Shown here: one piece after another, positions 5,123 to 5,413 of the stretch
How the letters are laid out: each line of letters starts with the position of its first letter
Position numbering within the stretch: position 1 is the stretch's first letter
Notes under the pieces: model-generated
What the model was told of the DNA's origin: nothing
Database searches by the model: none
What the model saw: the letters and a program-made list of their open reading frames with translations, nothing else
Made by a program: the position numbers and the translations under genes
Origin: Candidatus Rokuibacteriota bacterium
GTDB taxonomy: Bacteria; Methylomirabilota; Methylomirabilia; Rokubacteriales; JACOUJ01
Assembly: GCA_016177865.1 (NCBI GenBank)
Contig: JACOUJ010000181.1
Location: forward strand, 1-5,413
Reading direction: 5' to 3'
DNA: 5,413 bases

Positions 5123-5413
5123 ACGGATCTATCTCGACCACCAAGCATGGGCGCCCGTGGATTCGCGCGTGCTGGCCTCGATGGATCCGTGGCTTCGCGG
5201 GCTTTCCGGGAATCCTTCCGCGGCACACGCTGAGGGGAAGGCGGCCTTCGTGGCCCTTGAGGAGGCCCGAACACAAGTGGCCCGTCTGCTAGGGGGCGAT
5301 CCTTCCGGGGTGATCTTCACCTCCGGGGCCACGGAAGCGAATAACTTGGCGATCCTTGGGGTCGCCGGGCGCCACTCCGGTCGCCATGTCCTCGTCAGCG
5401 CGGTGGAGCACAT
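5119..5413 (+). CDS. NifS/IscS-type cysteine desulfurase, N-terminal part, cut by the window edge and with a disturbed start
   Basis: From 5127 the frame reads IYLDHQAWAPVDSRVL and continues with GNPSAAHAEGK, EEARTQVARLLGG, FTSGATEANNLAI and SAVEH. This is the N-terminus of a class V aminotransferase-fold cysteine desulfurase; SGATEANN forms part of the PLP site and the final histidine matches the one that stacks on PLP. The PLP lysine and active-site cysteine lie beyond the window. The enzyme takes sulfur from cysteine as a persulfide, and TusA next door is a natural acceptor. The oddity is that this frame is closed by a TGA at 5100-5102 and has no ATG, GTG or TTG before 5127, while the ATG at 5119 that overlaps the tusA stop is one frame off and ends at a TAG near 5290. 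One lost base between 5122 and 5126 would explain it. A non-standard ATC start at 5127, or an internal GTG at 5157 that drops conserved residues, are less likely. AWAP replaces the usual ATTP. Confidence 0.85.

Noticed and set aside
5129..5413. Minus-strand open frame opposite the cysteine desulfurase
   Set aside because: The plus-strand frame has unmistakable desulfurase motifs; the antisense frame has none.

Overview
This looks like chromosomal DNA from a GC-rich, probably uncultured soil or subsurface bacterium. The gene content (a CoxG/XdhC-type molybdo-hydroxylase maturation pair, a Tat-exported metallo-hydrolase, HD-GYP signalling, TusA plus a cysteine desulfurase) would fit Rokubacteria/NC10 or a deltaproteobacterium-like lineage. 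That placement is an impression from gene style, not a demonstrated assignment. No rRNA, tRNA, CRISPR array, transposase or phage gene is visible.

Layout. (1) Positions 27-2432, + strand: three tightly packed genes. They encode a Tat-signal UPF0173-type metallo-beta-lactamase-fold hydrolase, a CoxG-like SRPBCC protein, and an XdhC/CoxI-family protein with a C-terminal YHS domain. This resembles the accessory end of an aerobic CO dehydrogenase/xanthine dehydrogenase-type operon; the catalytic subunits, if present, would lie upstream of the window. (2) Positions 2594-2827, - strand: a possible 77-residue orphan gene with a plausible promoter. (3) Positions 2828-3117: a relatively AT-rich gap holding three tandem DnaA-box-like sequences and several inverted repeats. 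(4) Positions 3118-4748, - strand: a two-gene signalling operon. Its first gene encodes an N-terminal excisionase-type helix-turn-helix fused to a receiver domain, and its second a receiver-HD-GYP protein. (5) Positions 4749-4879: a divergent promoter region. (6) Positions 4880 to the end, + strand: tusA followed by the N-terminal part of a NifS/IscS-type cysteine desulfurase that runs off the window.

How the parts may connect (inference): XdhC-family proteins bind molybdenum cofactor while a NifS-type desulfurase gives it its terminal sulfur. The desulfurase/TusA pair at the right edge could therefore supply sulfur to the Mo-enzyme maturation genes at the left. The signalling operon is transcribed divergently from tusA, and its HTH-receiver product is the obvious candidate regulator of that intergenic region.

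The points most worth checking are the DnaA-box cluster, the missing in-frame start of the cysteine desulfurase (best explained by one lost base), the XdhC-YHS fusion, and the HTH-before-receiver domain order. I did not find a convincing wholly new multi-gene system.
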